From JBHHZM01 sp046758065 (GTDB lineage: Bacteria; Pseudomonadota; Alphaproteobacteria; JAAXGF01): a DNA stretch of 44,008 nucleotides. The translations under genes and the position numbers were made by a program. The notes beneath the pieces were generated by a model. It was not told the DNA's origin and did not search any database. It was given only the letters and a program-made list of their open reading frames with translations. How positions within the stretch are numbered: the stretch's first letter is position 1; the number at the start of each line of letters is the position of its first letter. The stretch covers positions 1 through 44,008 of the forward strand of contig JBHHZM010000006.1 of assembly GCA_046758065.1 (NCBI GenBank), read 5' to 3'. Shown here in pieces: positions 32,719 through 41,878 of this stretch.

Positions 32719-32963
32719 GCGACGAAGACCGAACCATGACGCAGAACATGACGCAGAAAGAGACCGGCGGCGTCGATCCCAAGCTGCTCGAGATCCTGGT
32801 TTGCCCGCTGACCAAGGGGCCGCTGCGCTACGACCGCGAACGTCAGGAGCTGGTGAGCGAACAGGCGGGTCTCGCGTACCCGATTCGCGACGGCATCCCG
32901 ATCATGCTGGTCGACGAGGCGCGCCGCATCGAGGACGGGGGCGACGGCGCGCCGCCGCCATGA
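32715..32963 (+). CDS. Trm112-family protein (YcaR type)
   Basis: The protein has 82 residues. The core LLEILVCPLTKGPLRYDRERQELV and AYPIRDGIPIMLVDEAR is the family signature. The enterobacterial protein has a CPxC pair; here the text is CPLTKG, a single Cys, so a zinc site is unlikely. Trm112 in eukaryotes activates tRNA and protein methyltransferases; the bacterial role is unclear. Both ends overlap neighbours by ATGA, consistent with one transcript. Confidence 0.92.
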   Translation: MSDEDRTMTQNMTQKETGGVDPKLLEILVCPLTKGPLRYDRERQELVSEQAGLAYPIRDGIPIMLVDEARRIEDGGDGAPPP

Positions 32964-33334
32964 GCCAGCGTTTCGAGACCGCGCACTGGCCCGTCGAAAT
33001 CCGCCTCAAGCGCGACGAGAAGCGCCTCGAGGTCGACTTCGACGACGGCAGCCGCTTCGCCCTCGCCGCCGAGTACCTGCGGGTCGAAAGCCCTTCGGCC
33101 GAGGTTCAGGGTCACGGACCGGGGCAAAAGCAGATCGTCGCCGGACGCCGCCATGTCGGCATCCTCGACGTCGAGCCGGTCGGCAACTACGCGATCCGCA
33201 TCCGCTTCGACGATCTTCACGACACCGGCATCTACACCTGGCAATACCTCTACGATCTCGGCGCGCGGCGCGCGGAGATCTGGCCGGCCTATCTCGACGC
33301 GCTCGCGGCGCAGGGCCTGAGCCGCGACCCTTAA
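32960..33334 (+). CDS. DUF971 protein (gamma-butyrobetaine hydroxylase-like N-terminal domain)
   Basis: The protein has 124 residues. The text WPVEIRLKRDEKRLEVDFDDGSRFALAAEYLRV, then VGNYAIRIRFDDLHDTGIYTWQYLYDLG, is the DUF971 signature. The same fold forms the N terminus of gamma-butyrobetaine hydroxylases and stands alone in many proteobacteria beside iron-sulfur or Mrp-type genes. The start overlaps the stop of the upstream gene. It ends the transcript that began at cnoX; a palindromic repeat lies after it. Confidence 0.92.
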   Translation: MSQRFETAHWPVEIRLKRDEKRLEVDFDDGSRFALAAEYLRVESPSAEVQGHGPGQKQIVAGRRHVGILDVEPVGNYAIRIRFDDLHDTGIYTWQYLYDLGARRAEIWPAYLDALAAQGLSRDP

Positions 33335-33381
33335 CCCCAGCGTTAACAGGCTGCTGACAAACCCCTGCGAACGGTCTCCGA

Positions 33382-33492
33382 TCCTTCGAGACGCAGCGCT
33401 TGCGGGCTGCTCCTTGAGGCATGAGGAGTCTACATATTCAAGGACTTACCCTCATGCTGAGGAGGCGCGAAGCGTCGTCTCGAAGCATGAGG
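33382..33492. repeat. Palindromic extragenic repeat between convergent genes
   Basis: Two related hairpin units lie in the 188-bp gap between the DUF971 and UbiH ends. Unit 1 starts TCCTTCGAGACGCAGC with GCAGC/GCTGC arms. Unit 2 (33449-33492) has perfect 9-bp outer arms CCTCATGCT / AGCATGAGG and an inner imperfect stem CGC-GAA-GCG. The text resembles extragenic palindromes common in alphaproteobacterial genomes. It may also end transcription from both sides. Confidence 0.7.
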
Positions 33493-33522
33493 CCTACCGT
33501 AGAAACCTTTTTCCGCAGCCAG

Positions 33523-34746
33523 CTAAAGCGATTCGCCGCGCACCAGGCGGGGGAGGTCTCCGACCACCCCCATGGCGTGGCGCATGAACAGACGTTTGAG
33601 GGGCGCAATCCGATCGACCGCGGCAAGTCCCAGGTCGCGGGTCAGGCGCACCGGCGCCGAGTCGTTCGAGAACAGCCGGTTGAGGCCGTCGGTGACGGCG
33701 AGCAGCGCGAGACTGTCGGCCCGCCGCCAGCGCTCGTAGCGCACGAGATGCGACCCCGCCCCGAGGTCGAGACCGAGGCGGCGGGCGTCGACCAGCACCT
33801 CGGCGAGCGCCGCGACGTCGCGCAGACCCAGGTTGAGTCCCTGGCCGGCAATCGGATGGATGGCGTGCGCGGCGTCGCCGATCAGAACCAGACGCTCGGC
33901 GACGTAGCGTTCGGCGTGGGAGAGCGCGAGCGGATAGCGCCAGCGCGGACCGACGACTTCGAGACGGCCGAGGAAGTCGCCGAAACGGCGCGCCATCTCG
34001 TCGCCGAAGTCGGCCGCGCCGAGCGCCAAGATCTCGGGCGCCAGCGCGGCGCGTTCGGTCCAGACCAGCGACGAGCGGTTGCCCGTCATCGGCAGGATGG
34101 CGAAGGGCCCGGCGGGCAGGAAGCGTTCGTGCGCGACGCCGCGGTGCGGCCGCTCGTGCGCCACGGTGCAGACGATTCCGATCTGCGGGTAGCGCCAGGT
34201 GGTGACCGCGATTCCCGCGTCGCGGCGCATGGTCGATTTGCGGCCGTCGGCGGCGATCGCGAGGCGCGCGCGGATGCGGCCGCCGCCTTCGAGACGCGCC
34301 ACGACTCCGCCCGCCGTGCGCTCGAACGCGGCGAGGCGCGCCGGGGCGACGAGGCACAGGCGCGCGCGACGTTCGGCGGCGGCGAACAGCGCGCGCCGGG
34401 TATGCCGGTTCTCGACGATGTAGCCGAAGGGCGCCGCGCCCAGGTCGCGGTGATCGTAGTGCAGGAACAGCGGCGAATCGCCGTCGGACACGCGGATGTC
34501 GAGGATCGGTTGGGCGTCCGCCGCGAGCGCCGGCCACAGCCCGATGCCCGCCAGCGCCTGCTGCGAACCGTGGGCGATCGCCGAAACCCGGCCGTCGAAG
34601 GCGGGCATGATCTGGGTTTCGGGCGCCGTGCGGTCGATGACCGCGACCTCGACGCCGGCACCGGCGAGCGCGCAGGCGAGCGTCATTCCGACCATGCCGC
34701 CGCCGACGATGACCACCTCGGCGTCGCGGGTCTCGGGCGTCGTCAT
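33523..34746 (-). CDS. UbiH/UbiF/COQ6-family FAD-dependent hydroxylase (ubiquinone biosynthesis)
   Basis: The start at 34746 gives 407 residues; the longer open frame upstream is antisense to the amidase. The FAD-binding motif is EVVIVGGGMVGMTLACALAGAGVEVAVIDR. The mid-sequence has the GDxxH-type signature RLVLIGDAAHAIHPIAGQGLNLGLRD near 285-310, the UbiH/COQ6 hallmark. It likely hydroxylates a ring position of the ubiquinone precursor at the inner membrane. Which of the ubiquinone positions it serves cannot be told from this. It is convergent with the DUF971 transcript. Confidence 0.9.
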   Translation of the reverse strand: MTTPETRDAEVVIVGGGMVGMTLACALAGAGVEVAVIDRTAPETQIMPAFDGRVSAIAHGSQQALAGIGLWPALAADAQPILDIRVSDGDSPLFLHYDHRDLGAAPFGYIVENRHTRRALFAAAERRARLCLVAPARLAAFERTAGGVVARLEGGGRIRARLAIAADGRKSTMRRDAGIAVTTWRYPQIGIVCTVAHERPHRGVAHERFLPAGPFAILPMTGNRSSLVWTERAALAPEILALGAADFGDEMARRFGDFLGRLEVVGPRWRYPLALSHAERYVAERLVLIGDAAHAIHPIAGQGLNLGLRDVAALAEVLVDARRLGLDLGAGSHLVRYERWRRADSLALLAVTDGLNRLFSNDSAPVRLTRDLGLAAVDRIAPLKRLFMRHAMGVVGDLPRLVRGESL

Positions 34747-34869
34747 GGGCCCAGAATCGCGCGCCCGCGCCCGCTTGTCCAGCCCCGGAACCGCGTCGGG
34801 CGCGGGGCTTGCGGGCTTGCAGCAGCCGCCCGATTCCACTCGGCCGGATTTTGCTCTAGGCTCTGAAGC

Positions 34870-36267
34870 ATGACACGCGAATGGCACGACATGACCGCGC
34901 TCGAACTCGGCGCCGGAATCGGCCAAGGGCAGATTGACCCGGTGACGCTCGCCGAGCATTTTCTCGAACGGATCGCGGCGCAGGATCCCGAACACGCGAT
35001 CTACCTGCGCACCACGCCGGATCGCGCCCGCGCCGAGGCGCAGGCCGCGCGTGCGCGGGCCGGGGCCGGACTCAGGCGCGGCCCCCTCGATGGCGTGCCG
35101 GTCTCGTGGAAGGACCTGTTCGACACCGCGGGCGTGGCGACGACCGCCGCGACCCCGCTGCTCGCCGACCGCGTGCCCGAACGCGACTGCGCGGTTCTCG
35201 CCCGGGCGACGCGCGCCGGGCTGGTCTGTCTCGGCAAGACCAACCTCACCGAGTTCGCCTTCTCGGGACTGGCGATAAACCCGCACTACGGCACCCCGGC
35301 GAACCCGTTCGATGGAGATGTCGCGCGGGTCCCCGGCGGCTCGTCGGCGGGCGCCGCGGTTGCGGTCGCGCGCGGGCTCGCCGCCGCCGCCGTCGGCACC
35401 GATACCGGCGGCTCGGTGCGCATTCCGGCGGGCTGGAACGGCCTCGTCGGGCTCAAGACAAGCGCTGGTCTGCTGCCGCTCGACGGCGTGATTCCGCTCG
35501 CGCCCAGCCTCGACACCGTCGGCCCCCTGAGCCGCGACGTGGCCGACGCCAACGCGCTGTTCGCCGTGCTCGCCCGCCGCCCGGCGGCCGACCTCGCGGG
35601 CGCGCGACTCGCAGGCGCGCGCATCGTGGTGCCGACCAATGTCGCGGTCACGGACGCCGAGTCCGGGGTCGCCGCGGCGGTCGAGCGCGCGCTCGAACGG
35701 CTGGCGCAGGCGGGAGCCGAGGTGGTGCGCGAAGACGTCTCCGAATTCACCGAGACCGGCGATCTGATCGCGCGCTACGGCTACCCCGCCGGCACCGAAG
35801 GCTACGCCCAATGGCGCGACGTCATCGAATCGCGGCCCTACGACATCTATCACAACGTGCTCAAGCGTTTCCGCGAGGGCGCCGAAGTCGCCGCAGTCGA
35901 CTTCCTACGCCTGCGCGCCGGCCTCGCCGCGCTCGCCGAACGCCTCCATGCCCGTCTCGCCGGGATGGCGGCGATGGCGCTGGCGACCTCGCTGATCGCG
36001 CCGCCGCCGATCACCGATCTGGTCGCCGACGACGACGCCTACACCCGCGCCAATCTCGCCGCCCTGCGCAACACCACGTTGGGCAACCTGCTCAACCTGT
36101 GCGCCGTCACGCTGCCCTGCGGTGACAACGGCGAGGGCCTGCCCGTCGGCCTCATGCTGGTGGCGCGACCTTTTCACGAGGCCGCGCTGCTGCGCCTCGC
36201 CGCGGCCTGCGAGGCGGCGCTCGCCGCCATTCCCAAGCCGTCGCCCGCAGCGCCGTCCGGGGATTGA
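34870..36267 (+). CDS. Amidase-signature family amidase
   Basis: The protein has 465 residues. The Ser-cisSer-Lys triad is complete: K81 in GVPVSWKDLFD, S158 in VPGGSSAGAAVAVARG and S182 in GTDTGGSVRIPAGW. The text GKTNLTEFAFSG and LVGLKTSAGLLPLDGVIPLAPSLDTVGPL is family standard. Members include GatA and many amide hydrolases of unknown substrate; no gatB or gatC is adjacent, so a GatA role is unlikely. It is divergent from the UbiH-type gene. An in-frame Met at residue 8 is an alternative start. Confidence 0.92.
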   Translation: MTREWHDMTALELGAGIGQGQIDPVTLAEHFLERIAAQDPEHAIYLRTTPDRARAEAQAARARAGAGLRRGPLDGVPVSWKDLFDTAGVATTAATPLLADRVPERDCAVLARATRAGLVCLGKTNLTEFAFSGLAINPHYGTPANPFDGDVARVPGGSSAGAAVAVARGLAAAAVGTDTGGSVRIPAGWNGLVGLKTSAGLLPLDGVIPLAPSLDTVGPLSRDVADANALFAVLARRPAADLAGARLAGARIVVPTNVAVTDAESGVAAAVERALERLAQAGAEVVREDVSEFTETGDLIARYGYPAGTEGYAQWRDVIESRPYDIYHNVLKRFREGAEVAAVDFLRLRAGLAALAERLHARLAGMAAMALATSLIAPPPITDLVADDDAYTRANLAALRNTTLGNLLNLCAVTLPCGDNGEGLPVGLMLVARPFHEAALLRLAAACEAALAAIPKPSPAAPSGD

Positions 36268-36425
36268 GACAGGGTTAACGCAACACCCCAATAAACGAGG
36301 TTAAGTAGGGAAAGAATCTTGGCTTTTTGCCTTGGGTCGTCGCCGCCGTTAGGTTAATGTTGCGCTGGCCCCGGCGGCGCCGGACGCGCCGGTTGCGCGC
36401 CGACTCGGGGTAAGAGGAGTGTGTC

Positions 36426-38804
36426 ATGGCCAGTCGTACGACCGCCTCCCCGGGAACCACGTTGTTGCCGCCCGGCGTCATGAGCTTCTTCCGCCGGCGT
36501 CTGATCGAGCTCGTCGGCCTCGCGCTGTTCGCGCTCGCCGGCTACCTCGCCGTTGCGCTCGTCAGCTTCGATCCGGCGGACCCCTCGCTCAACACCGCGA
36601 CGGCGCGCCCGCCCGCCAACCTAGCCGGCGCCGCCGGCGCCTACATCGCCGATTTCCTGCTGCAGGGTCTGGGCGTCGCGGCGTTCGTGCTCGTCGTTAC
36701 GCCGCTCGCCTGGGGCTGGGGTCTGGTGACCCGGGGCGGTCTCGGCCGGGTCTGGCTGCGCGCGCTTCTCGTATTGCCCGCGCTGGCCGGGATCGCAGCC
36801 GGCGCGGCGGCGCTGCCAGCGCCTCAGGCGTGGCCGCTCGTCAGCGGCCTCGGCGGCGCCCTGGGCGGCCTTGCGCTCGATGCGGCGACCCCGGCCATCG
36901 CCCGCATCGGCGGCGGCGAGGCGCTGTTCGCCGTCCTCGCCTGCACCCTCGGCTTCGCCGCGTTCGCGCCCGCGCTGGGCCTCGCCCGCGCCGAATGGCG
37001 CCGGCTGGGCCGCGGGTTTCTCCGGCTCGCCGCGCTGTCCCCCGCCGCCGGACGCCGGCTGGTCTCGGTTTTCCGCCGGAATACGATCCGCGAGAACGAG
37101 ACGGCGGCCCACGCCGCCCGCCGCCGGCGCATCGAACCGCGCCTGTACCGGCGGACGGCAGCCGGTGACGACGAGATGCCGGGTGGCGCACCGGAAGCGG
37201 ACGCCCCGCCGCGCCGGGGTCAGCCGAAACCCGAGCGGATCGTCGCGCCGCGCGACGGCCGCCGCCCCGCGCGCCAGGAAACGCTCGATCTGGTGAGCGC
37301 CGGCGAGTACCAGCTGCCGCCGCTCAACCTTCTCACCCTGGCGCCGGAGCGGGACCCGGGCGAGGCCGACAACACCGAGGCGCTGGCGCAGAACGCCCGC
37401 CTGCTCGAGGTCGTGCTCGACGATTTCGGCGTCCGTGGCGAAATCGTCAAGGTGCGACCCGGCCCGGTCGTCACGCTCTACGAGTTCGAGCCGGCGCCCG
37501 GCACCAAGTCGTCGCGGGTGATCAGCCTGGCCGACGACATCGCCCGTTCGATGAGCGCGGTCTCGGTGCGGGTCGCGCTCATACCCGGACGCAGCGTGAT
37601 CGGCATCGAGCTGCCCAACCGGCGGCGCGAGACGGTTTACCTGCGCGAACTACTCGCCGCGCCCGAGTACGAAGCGACGGTGGCGCGGCTGACGCTCGCG
37701 CTCGGCAAGGACATCGGCGGCGGCGCCGTGATGACCGATCTCGCGCGTATGCCGCATTTGCTCGTCGCCGGCACCACCGGCTCGGGCAAGTCGGTGGCGA
37801 TCAACACCATGATCCTGTCGCTGGTCTATCGTTTGCCGCCCGAACAGTGCAAGTTCATCCTGATCGACCCGAAGATGCTCGAACTCTCGGTCTACGACGG
37901 CATCCCGCACCTGCTGGCGCCGGTCGTCACCGACCCGTCGAAAGCGGTGGTGGCGCTCAAGTGGGCGGTGCGCGAGATGGAAAACCGCTACCGCGCCATG
38001 TCGCGCCTCGGCGTGCGCAACATCGCCGGTTACAACAAGCGGCTCGCAGATGCGCGCGCCAAGGGCGAGACGCTCACCCGGCGGGTGCAGACCGGGTTCG
38101 ACGCCGAGACCGGCGAGCCCCTGTTCGAGGAGCAGGATCTGCCCGGTGAGGCGCTGCCCAACATCGTCCTCGTGGTCGACGAGATGGCCGACCTCATGCT
38201 CGTCGCCGGCAAGGACGTGGAAGGCGCGATCCAGCGCCTCGCTCAGATGGCGCGCGCCGCCGGCATTCATCTCATCATGGCCACCCAGCGCCCTTCGGTC
38301 GACGTCATCACCGGCACGATCAAGGCGAACTTCCCGACCCGCATCAGCTTCCAGGTGACGTCGAAGATCGACAGCCGCACCATCCTCGGCGAACAGGGCG
38401 CCGAGCAGCTTCTCGGCGAGGGCGACATGCTGTTCATGTCGGCGGGCGGGCGCATCAGGCGCGTGCACGGCCCCTTCGTCAGCGACGCCGAGGTCGAGCG
38501 CGTCGCCGCCTTTCTCAAGACGCAGGGCGCGCCCGATTACGTCGAGGACATCACCGAGGACGACGATCTGCCGGTGCTCACGGGTTCGAGCGGCGATGAC
38601 GTGCTCTACGACCAGGCGGTGGCACTGGTCTGCCGCGAGTGCAAGGCCTCGACGAGTTTCGTGCAGCGCCACCTGCAGATCGGCTATAACCGCGCCGCGC
38701 GCATCATCGAGCGCATGGAGGCCGAAGGGGTGGTGAGCCGCGCCAACCACGTCGGCAAGCGCGAGGTGCTGGCGCGCGACATCGACGACGACAGGATCAA
38801 CTGA
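36426..38804 (+). CDS. ftsK: DNA translocase FtsK
   Basis: The protein has 792 residues. GAGGAG lies 6-7 nt before the ATG, supporting this start over one 18 codons later. Four hydrophobic segments in the first 190 residues anchor it at the division septum. The linker is short and Arg/Pro-rich (about 190-300). The motor follows: FGVRGEIVKVRPGPVVTLYEFEPAPGTKSS, Walker A GTTGSGKS (449-456), Walker B NIVLVVDEMADLM near 580, then MATQRPSVDVITG. The C-terminal gamma winged helix, with YNRAARIIERMEAEGVV, reads KOPS sites. It moves DNA through the septum and activates XerCD. The gene precedes lolA, a common alphaproteobacterial order. The 158-bp gap before it shows short A/T-rich segments only. Confidence 0.96.
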   Translation: MASRTTASPGTTLLPPGVMSFFRRRLIELVGLALFALAGYLAVALVSFDPADPSLNTATARPPANLAGAAGAYIADFLLQGLGVAAFVLVVTPLAWGWGLVTRGGLGRVWLRALLVLPALAGIAAGAAALPAPQAWPLVSGLGGALGGLALDAATPAIARIGGGEALFAVLACTLGFAAFAPALGLARAEWRRLGRGFLRLAALSPAAGRRLVSVFRRNTIRENETAAHAARRRRIEPRLYRRTAAGDDEMPGGAPEADAPPRRGQPKPERIVAPRDGRRPARQETLDLVSAGEYQLPPLNLLTLAPERDPGEADNTEALAQNARLLEVVLDDFGVRGEIVKVRPGPVVTLYEFEPAPGTKSSRVISLADDIARSMSAVSVRVALIPGRSVIGIELPNRRRETVYLRELLAAPEYEATVARLTLALGKDIGGGAVMTDLARMPHLLVAGTTGSGKSVAINTMILSLVYRLPPEQCKFILIDPKMLELSVYDGIPHLLAPVVTDPSKAVVALKWAVREMENRYRAMSRLGVRNIAGYNKRLADARAKGETLTRRVQTGFDAETGEPLFEEQDLPGEALPNIVLVVDEMADLMLVAGKDVEGAIQRLAQMARAAGIHLIMATQRPSVDVITGTIKANFPTRISFQVTSKIDSRTILGEQGAEQLLGEGDMLFMSAGGRIRRVHGPFVSDAEVERVAAFLKTQGAPDYVEDITEDDDLPVLTGSSGDDVLYDQAVALVCRECKASTSFVQRHLQIGYNRAARIIERMEAEGVVSRANHVGKREVLARDIDDDRIN

Positions 38805-38845
38805 CGGCGGCGCCCGCCCGAGCCGCCGTCGAGAAGGGTGCCGCC

Positions 38846-39475
38846 GTGAATCGCCGCATCGCGGGTCTCGCCGTGATCGTTCTCGTTCTCGGGCTGATGC
38901 TTTCCGGCCGCGCCGCCGGCGCCACGGCCGTCGCCGACGCGGAAACGATCGCCCGCGTCGAGAGCTACATGAACGCGCTCACCACGCTGCGCGCCCGCTT
39001 CGTTCAGGTCGCCCAGGACGGCGGCGTGAGCGAGGGCACGCTGTACATGATGCGCCCGGGGCGCCTGCGTATCGAGTACGCGCCACCGTCGCAGGTGCTG
39101 ATGGTCGCCGACGGGGTCATGCTCACTTACGTCGACCGCGAAATCGGCCAGATCAGCCAGATGCCGCTCAGCGAAACGCCAGCGGGCGTGCTTGTCGGCG
39201 AGAAGCTCCGGCTTTCGGGCGACATCACGGTGAGCGAGATAACCCATGACGCCGCGATCGTCCGCGTGACGCTGACGCGCACACGCGATCCGGACGCGGG
39301 CGCGCTCACCTTGGTGTTCACCGAAAAACCGTTCGATCTGCGCCAGTGGATCGTCGTCGATCCCCAAGGCTTTTCGACCCGCGTGACGCTGTTCGACGCC
39401 CGGCGCGGCCTGCCGCTCAACCCGGCGCTGTTCGCCACCCCGGCGCCGATTCCGTCCGCCGACGAAGGACGATGA
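38846..39475 (+). CDS. lolA: Outer-membrane lipoprotein carrier protein LolA
   Basis: A GTG start at 38846 gives 209 residues. Residues 1-26 are a signal peptide (VIVLVLGLMLSGRAAGA). The mature protein shows the LolA text ARVESYMNALTTLRARFVQV, GTLYMMRPGRLRIEYAPPSQVLMVADG and LTLVFTEKPFDLRQWIVVDPQG. In the periplasm it carries lipoproteins from LolCDE to the outer membrane. It lies 42 bp after ftsK, likely cotranscribed. Its TGA overlaps an ATG (39472) that may once have started the MATE gene. Confidence 0.94.
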   Translation: MNRRIAGLAVIVLVLGLMLSGRAAGATAVADAETIARVESYMNALTTLRARFVQVAQDGGVSEGTLYMMRPGRLRIEYAPPSQVLMVADGVMLTYVDREIGQISQMPLSETPAGVLVGEKLRLSGDITVSEITHDAAIVRVTLTRTRDPDAGALTLVFTEKPFDLRQWIVVDPQGFSTRVTLFDARRGLPLNPALFATPAPIPSADEGR

Positions 39476-39589
39476 GCCGGACGCGGCCCGCGCCGGCGTG
39501 GGAGAGCGCCGATCCCGCCGACTGACGCGGCGCGCGCCGCCGCGCCTCGCTGGCACCGACGGGTATGGCGGCTCGCCGGGCCGATCATC

Positions 39590-40855
39590 GTGTCGAACAT
39601 CACGATTCCGCTGCTCGGCGCCGTCGATACCGCGGTGGTCGGGCACCTGCCCGAGGCCTATTACCTCGGCGCCGTCGCCATCGGCGCGATGATTTTCAAC
39701 TTCCTCTACTGGGGTTTCGGCTTTCTGCGCATGAGCACGACGGGCTTCACCGCCCAGGCGCAGGGCGCGGACGACGCCGACGAGTTGCGCGCGACGCTGG
39801 CGCGCGCGCTGATCATCGCCGCGGCGGTGGCGCTCGCGATCCTGGCGCTGCAAACGCCGGTGCTGGCGGCGGCGATGGCGCTGGTCCAGGCGAGCGCCGA
39901 GGTCGAGCAGCACGCGCGCGCCTACTACGGCATCCGGATCTGGGGCGCGCCGGCGGCGCTCGGCAACTATGTCGTGCTCGGCTGGTTTCTCGGCATGCAG
40001 AACGCGCGTGCCGGGCTGCTGCTGCAGGTCGTTATCAACGGCCTCAACATCGTCCTCGACCTGGTTTTCGTCGTCGGTCTCGGCCTCGGCGTCGAAGGCG
40101 TGGCGCTGGCGACGATCATCGCCGAGTACTCGGGCCTCGCGCTCGGCGCGGCGATGGTCCTCGTCACGCTCGGACGCCTGGGCGGACGCTGGCGGCTCGC
40201 GCGCATGGTCGATGCGCGACGGCTCAGGCGCATGGCCGGCGTCAACCGCGACATTTTCCTGCGTACCCTGTGCCTGATCTCGGCCTTCGCCTACCTCACC
40301 GCGCGGGGCGCGCGCATGGGCGACGTGGTCCTCGCGGCGAACGCGGTGTTGCTCAACATGGTGACGTTCATAGCCTACGCCCTCGACGGCTTCGCCCACG
40401 CCGCCGAAGCGCTGATCGGACGCGCCGTCGGCGCCCGCGACCGCCGGGCCTTCGACGGCGCGGTGCGTGCCTCGACCCTGTGGGCGCTGCTGTTTTCGGC
40501 CGCCTTCTCCGCCGCCTATCTCGCGCTCGGGCCGGCGATCGTCGATGTGCTGACCAGCGTCGCCGAGGTGCGCGCCGCGGCCCGCGACCTGCTGTGGTGG
40601 ATGGTGGCGGCGCCGCTGGTCTCGATCTGGAGCTACCAGCTCGACGGCATCTTCATCGGCGCCACGCGCTCGCCCGAAATGCGCAACGCGATGTTCGTCT
40701 CGCTCGCCGTCTATCTCGCTGCGGTCGAACTGCTGACGCCGCACTGGGGCGCCCACGGCCTGTGGCTCGCGTTTACCATCTTCATGGCGGCGCGCGGGGT
40801 GACCCTTGCTTTCTACTTCCCGCGCATCGGACGCGCGATCGAAGCGCGGCGCTGA
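39590..40855 (+). CDS. MATE-family efflux transporter (DinF-like), 5' end apparently frameshifted
   Basis: The family text is clear: SNITIPLLGAVDTAVVGHLPEAYYLGAVAIG, LYWGFGFLRMSTTGFTAQAQGADD, then about 12 membrane segments. From the GTG at 39590 the product is 421 residues but lacks its true N terminus, because the same frame upstream encodes WHRRVWRLAGPII, which belongs to the first helix. That frame stays open back to 39476 with no ATG, GTG or TTG. An ATG at 39472, overlapping the lolA stop, opens a different frame that ends at TGA 39523-39525. A one-base loss near there would join them into about 460 residues, the normal MATE length. Either a sequencing error or a real lesion is possible. 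Confidence 0.85.
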   Translation: MSNITIPLLGAVDTAVVGHLPEAYYLGAVAIGAMIFNFLYWGFGFLRMSTTGFTAQAQGADDADELRATLARALIIAAAVALAILALQTPVLAAAMALVQASAEVEQHARAYYGIRIWGAPAALGNYVVLGWFLGMQNARAGLLLQVVINGLNIVLDLVFVVGLGLGVEGVALATIIAEYSGLALGAAMVLVTLGRLGGRWRLARMVDARRLRRMAGVNRDIFLRTLCLISAFAYLTARGARMGDVVLAANAVLLNMVTFIAYALDGFAHAAEALIGRAVGARDRRAFDGAVRASTLWALLFSAAFSAAYLALGPAIVDVLTSVAEVRAAARDLLWWMVAAPLVSIWSYQLDGIFIGATRSPEMRNAMFVSLAVYLAAVELLTPHWGAHGLWLAFTIFMAARGVTLAFYFPRIGRAIEARR

Positions 40856-40858
40856 ACC

Positions 40859-41719
40859 TCAGCCGCCGCCGCGCCGGTTGATCGGATAGGCGCCGACGGC
40901 GCCGCGAAAGGGCTGTGCCAGCATGCGGTCGAGGCGCAGCTCCTGCGCTTCGCGGAACTGCTCGATGCCGATGGTCATGCCGTCGTGCCCCGCCGCCGGC
41001 TGGGCGCGATAGGTGCCGAACAGCCGGTCCCACCACGGCAGGTTGAAGCCGAAGTTGCTGTTGGTCTCGTGCGGCACGACCGAATGGTGGACGCGGTGCA
41101 TGTCGGGGGTGACGACGAACCGGCGCAGCCAACGGTCGGCGCCCGCCGGTATCGCCAGGTTGCCGTGGTTGAACATTGCGGTGGCGTTGAGCAGCACCTC
41201 GAACACCAGGACGCCGAGCGCCGGCGGGCCCAGCGCCGCCACCACCGCCAGCTTGATCGCCATGGAGAGCAGGATCTCGATCGGGTGGAAACGCGCGCCG
41301 GTGGTGACGTCGAAGTCGAGGTCGGCGTGGTGCATGCGGTGCAGCCGCCACAGCGCCGGCACCGCGTGGAACACGACGTGCTGCAGATAGATCGCGAAGT
41401 CGAGCAGCGCGACCGACAGCGCGACCGAAAGCGCCAACGGGAGACCCAGGTTGTTGAGCAGTCCCCAGCCGCGCGCTTCGGCGAACAGCGCGAGTCCGAC
41501 CGCGGCGGTGGGGAAAGCCAGCCGGAGGAGAAGCGCATTGAGGACGACGACCCCGATATTGCCGGGCCAGCGGGCGCGCCGCGGCCACCCGCGCGCCCGG
41601 CGCGGCGCCAGCGTCTCCCCCGCGGCGATCAGCGCGAAGACTCCGAAGAAGAAACCCAGCCGGATCGCCGGCTCGTTCGCCAGAATGGTCGCGCCCCAAG
41701 TCTCGTCCATGGCGGACAT
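40859..41719 (-). CDS. Fatty-acid hydroxylase / sterol desaturase-family membrane protein
   Basis: The start at 41719 gives 286 residues; upstream codons read as Arg-rich non-coding text. Several membrane segments are present, and the di-iron His boxes are in order: HVVFH (114-118), HRMHH (127-131), FHPIE (H145), NHGN, then MHRVHH near 210 with HETNSNFGFNLPWWDRLFGTY. The family includes enzymes that hydroxylate or desaturate lipids, carotenoids and alkylglycerols. The substrate cannot be read here. It is convergent with the MATE gene, 3 bp apart. Confidence 0.9.
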   Translation of the reverse strand: MSAMDETWGATILANEPAIRLGFFFGVFALIAAGETLAPRRARGWPRRARWPGNIGVVVLNALLLRLAFPTAAVGLALFAEARGWGLLNNLGLPLALSVALSVALLDFAIYLQHVVFHAVPALWRLHRMHHADLDFDVTTGARFHPIEILLSMAIKLAVVAALGPPALGVLVFEVLLNATAMFNHGNLAIPAGADRWLRRFVVTPDMHRVHHSVVPHETNSNFGFNLPWWDRLFGTYRAQPAAGHDGMTIGIEQFREAQELRLDRMLAQPFRGAVGAYPINRRGGG

Positions 41720-41878
41720 CTTCGGCCGCCGCGGCGCATTCGTCCAGCCCGCGTCGACCCGGATCGAAGCCGCTCCGCCGCGCGCGCGACATCGCGGTGA
41801 CGTTCTGACGCGCCGCAAGATATGGCGTCGCCACACCTCTCTTGCCGCGCCGAGGCAAGCGTGCTAGCCACTAACGCC

